64,000 nucleotides of DNA from the NCBI GenBank assembly GCA_903813345.2, contig CAIIXF020000001.1:7875098-7939097 (forward strand), in the 5' to 3' direction. The notes beneath the pieces were generated by a model, which saw only the letters and a list, made by a program, of their open reading frames with translations, was not told the origin of the DNA and did not search any database. Made by a program: the position numbers and the translations under genes. This DNA is from Owenia fusiformis. Taxonomy: Eukaryota; Annelida; Polychaeta; Sabellida; Oweniidae. This document shows positions 60,359 through 64,000 of the stretch, one piece after another. The first letter of the stretch is position 1, and every line of letters starts with the position of its first letter.

Positions 60359-62119
60359 GCGAGTCAAAAATACGCTTTCACCAAAAACATTTGGGTCACA
60401 TATTGAACTTATGCATGTTTGAACAAATAATGAATACTATTTCAAAATTATGTGAGATAATATTTTATATGATGATCAGGACAATGCTTTAAACTCATGT
60501 GAAAGACACATTTGTATAGGAAAATGAATGCTTATATATAAAGTTATCCAAAAAGTAAAATTATTACATTTGAATTAGTTCTACAGGCAAACTGTCTACA
60601 AAGCAATCATCTAAGTTACACAATACAATTTCCCCTAACCTAAATGTATTAACTTTGATCCAAGTTATGAATAATTTCTCCTATTTAAACATACCAGAAA
60701 TCTACTATGAATCAAAGCCAATAACTATTGTCAATATACTGTGGATCTACATATCCATATCTTTTCCATAAATCAATAACATATTTTGAACATATTGCTA
60801 GTGGCATTTTTATTCCACATAAAATTCCAGCCTTTGAGATTAAACGTTAATCTCCATATAATCCTAATATTTATGATCCAAGGGTAAAAAGCTAGGATCA
60901 ATGTTCCCATTTGTTAGCAGAGAGCTCGTTCTGAGCTTTGAAATGATTGCAATGTCACTACAAGTATAGTTTGAAACAACAATCAGTTATTAGTATGGAA
61001 TAATTTATTTCATTATGTTTTATACAATCAAGGCTTTAATAGTCTTTCACAAATCAAATTAAGTCACATATTATTTCCTGACAATCAAGGGATTTGATGA
61101 TGAAATCAAACAAGACCACTATAAAATCACAGTTGCAATGGGGAAATGAGGATCCACAGCCCTGTGCTCACACAGTAGAATTTATCCACATTATGTTTGG
61201 AAAGAATTAACTTTGTGCAGAAAAAATCTTTTTGTCCAAATTACAGTCGGTTACAAGGTCATTAAGTTACTCTGACTTAGACTTAGGTAGGTTTGTTACT
61301 GAGTAAGTCCAACGACCACCGAGCGGTCAGTGTTTTCCACTGGTAGCCTCAAAACAGGGTTTGAAGAAAATGTGTAAAAGACCGACCATATCATGTAAAA
61401 GACTGAACATATTTGTAGCCTTAAAATATTAATAATTTGATTTTGAATGTCAATCGTTGGACTAGGCAACGTTTTTTACCGATTTTGTACCTTGCAACGA
61501 ATGGAAAGCAAACAAATTGGTCATGACCGTCTCCTCTCGATTAATTGTCCTGCCTTAGGTCCTAACCTATCATTAACCAACCTATCGTTTCTACGGGAAT
61601 CTATCCTAATTCTTTACTGAAATTTAACAATTTCGAAACAAAAATGATTTGTTATCGTCATAGCCTATACTGAATACTGAACACGATATAATGTTACATG
61701 CGTTCTCTTATCGGGATTAAAAGTGACTTACCATTTCAGTACACCATTAGAAAGCTTTTTTGTCATATCAAATGTAGTTTTTACCAGTTGACGTTTAACA
61801 ACTGAGAAATCAAACATAACGTTACGACGTCAACATCGACGATGTTTGTGTGTTTTTGTTATTGCGTTTCATATGAATGAACTTAATGCAATGTTATGTG
61901 CGTTTTTTTTTCCAAAGTGACTAACCAGGATGAAACTGGTCTTCTAACAACTGAAACATCACTTAAAAATATGACATTACACACCACGACGATGTAACGT
62001 TTTCATCGTGATTTGAAATTGATTAATTATACGTTTTTAAATCACGACCTAGTAAAGGTACTATAGTCATTGGATTCCCAGTTTTAGTTTTACTTCTAAT
62101 TTTGCAATTTTTCATCTTT
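60359..62119. other. Non-coding DNA, no gene seen
   Basis: AT-rich, without recognisable exons. A segment at 61306-61400 (GACCACCGAGCGGTCAGTG, then GTAAAAGACCGACC) resembles parts of the hairpin at 62120-62210, so the two may be parts of one element. Confidence 0.35.
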
Positions 62120-62210
62120 ATGTAAAAGACCGTCAGCCGACCACCGACCACATGTACCCAACTGTGGAGAGTGACTGGTCGGCGGTTGGTGGTCGGCGGT
62201 CGGTGTTTTT
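62120..62210. repeat. GC-rich hairpin of CCGACCACCGACC type
   Basis: GTCAGCCGACCACCGACCAC at the left pairs with GTGGTCGGCGGTCGGTG at the right. The right arm contains two versions of the complement (GGTCGGCGGTTGGTGGTCGG). It is conspicuous in AT-rich surroundings. Confidence 0.6.
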
Positions 62211-64000
62211 CGTAAACCCTTTTCAACCACAAAACCTGCCATTAACTTTATATTATGAGAAAGTTCCCTGAAAATGAAATCCTACTTTTTCTTAAATGTT
62301 ATAGAATAAACATTGAATTCCAAGTCAACTATGTGAGCACAGATGAAAAGAAACATAGAAAAATACAACCATTTTAAAACCGTTTAACCGTTCCGTTTAA
62401 TGGAACAGCTCCCTACATTCTAAACAATGATCCAACACATGAAGACATGAAATGTTGAAAAACTTCAATAATGAAAAATATATTTTCCTTCTTAATTACA
62501 TTGTGTTCATCATACTGTAACTGCTGTCACCCTACATACAAACATCATTTGACCAATAATTAGGCCTGCCATAATGGTATTCTGGTGATGTCCTGAAATC
62601 ATTTACAATAATGAACATCCTCATTTTTACCAAGTAGTACTTTAAATCAGAATCCTAAGGGACAATTTGACATGTTTACTGAGCATTGCTTCTAACACTT
62701 TTCCATTCTGCTACTGAAGACTTTCTCTGCCTTGCAAATGAACTGATGTGATCTCTCACACTGTGATTCTACATACTCTCTATCCTTAGTGGCCACCTTA
62801 AATGTGGGGGCAGATTATGATTAATTCAAATTATTGACAATAATTTCATTTATGGCAATGTGAGAGTCGGTTAAGGTTTAGGTATGAACAAGCCCTAAGA
62901 AGACCATTCCCCGGTTATCCCAGGTAAATGTTTCTGGTAAGTTACACTGAACGAAACATCAAGCTTCAGATCTCGAGAGTACGAGATGAGACTTTAGACG
63001 AGATATCGATAGGATTGTAGTTGGAGGGTTTTCTCCCTAGGTGCGTACAAAATCCATTAACATCAATGTAAGTTATACATTTCGATTCTTTTTATCGACA
63101 TTTATCTCTTGTATATACATTTATCTATCGCTGAATCGTTTTGTGAAAATTGTATTGTAATATTTCACACAAAAAACGTCAGTTTAAAAAAGTTCAAAAA
63201 AATTTCAAACACGTTTTATCTTTTGTCTTTATGACTTTGTAGTTTTATGTTTGAAGTATTCAATTGATATCTCGTACGTATGGTTTAAAACTTGAATTTA
63301 TACAAAAGAATTAATTTATTGATGAATATGGACACGTCACATTTTACTCGAGTCTCTACCTTACAGCTAGATGTAACTTCATCTATTTCGTATGTACTCG
63401 TATTTCGTATGTAAAAATTGCTACACGCACCTAGAAATCATTTTATATTAATTATATTTAGGATGAAGCGTTGCTTGTCTGGTTTTAGATATTTCAAAAT
63501 TTCTTTTCGGAGTTTGACACATGGTTAAATTTTCTCGCTGTAGCTAAAAATGGCTTCCGGTTCCAGACGTCAATAATGTAGGAAACTTTGAAATTATTCT
63601 CGCTTAAAGAAATCAAATATAACAATAGATTCAGACGGAGATGTGTGCTGATGTTTCTCAAATCTATACATAAAGATATATTTCATATTATTATGCCGTA
63701 TTTCCTGTGTGTGTGACACATTGATTTACAATATTTACAACACCAAGGCAGCTAATCTTTCTACTCAAAGCCGGCATATAGAGAAGGTTTGGACCTAAGT
63801 AAGTCACATACATGTCCTCAAGTTACGTTCAATAGACTCCATCCAATCTAATAATAGATATTTCATTTATTTACGAGTGTAAGTAACCTTGTAGGCTATT
63901 AAATAAATATTTCTATTCTATTTTATTATCCCATTCCAGAGATTTCTGGTTGTTATTGGGATTATTCATAGTACCATTAAGGTACAGATATCATTTTATT
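62211..64000. other. Non-coding DNA to window end, no gene supported
   Basis: A slightly CpG-richer stretch at 62960-63060 and 63480-63600 includes an ATG in Kozak context (63549), but the frame closes after eight codons. Nothing else stands out. Confidence 0.35.

Overview
This is eukaryotic nuclear DNA from an animal: AT-rich, with intron-rich split genes, GT-AG splice sites, AATAAA signals and a dense load of transposons and minisatellites. The gene set (a CCDC78 with a kinesin-like N-terminus, a secreted ependymin-related protein, a Mediator subunit 8) and the repeat styles (foldback elements with 15-mer modules, short elements with GTCCGTCC-type tracts) suggest a marine invertebrate such as an echinoderm, hemichordate or spiralian. 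The phylum cannot be fixed from the sequence alone. All exon models below were built by eye from reading frame, splice signals and protein family resemblance; exon phases close exactly in each model.

Layout. 1-3770: repeat-rich DNA, probably intron of the first gene, with a 1-kb palindrome and a reverse transcriptase fragment. 3771-19793 (+): the 3' sixteen exons of CCDC78, a coiled-coil ciliary/centriole protein, here joined to the C-terminal half of a kinesin-like domain whose switch II aspartate is replaced. Its largest visible intron (7874-14667) contains a complete three-exon ependymin-related gene on the opposite strand (11213-13617). 22618-30597 (+): complete seven-exon MED8, beginning with a two-codon coding exon. 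30598-37276: 3' UTR, minisatellites, hairpins and a SINE-like sequence. 37277-46236: a structurally complete, apparently very young LTR element of 8960 bp with 2774-bp LTRs, a tRNA-Leu primer binding site and one 971-residue Gag-like ORF but no pol. It is inserted in a 79-bp minisatellite. 46237-64000: mostly non-coding DNA with mariner-like MITEs, a 35-bp satellite and one isolated candidate first exon (52972-53043).

The three recognised genes have unrelated jobs (centriole/cilium assembly, secreted lipid-binding-type protein, transcription), so no operon-like logic is implied. The most unusual object is the gag-only LTR element: its LTRs carry a doubled YY1-like/ETS/E-box module, and the pentamer GAGTA recurs through the LTR, the coding region and the 3' untranslated part.
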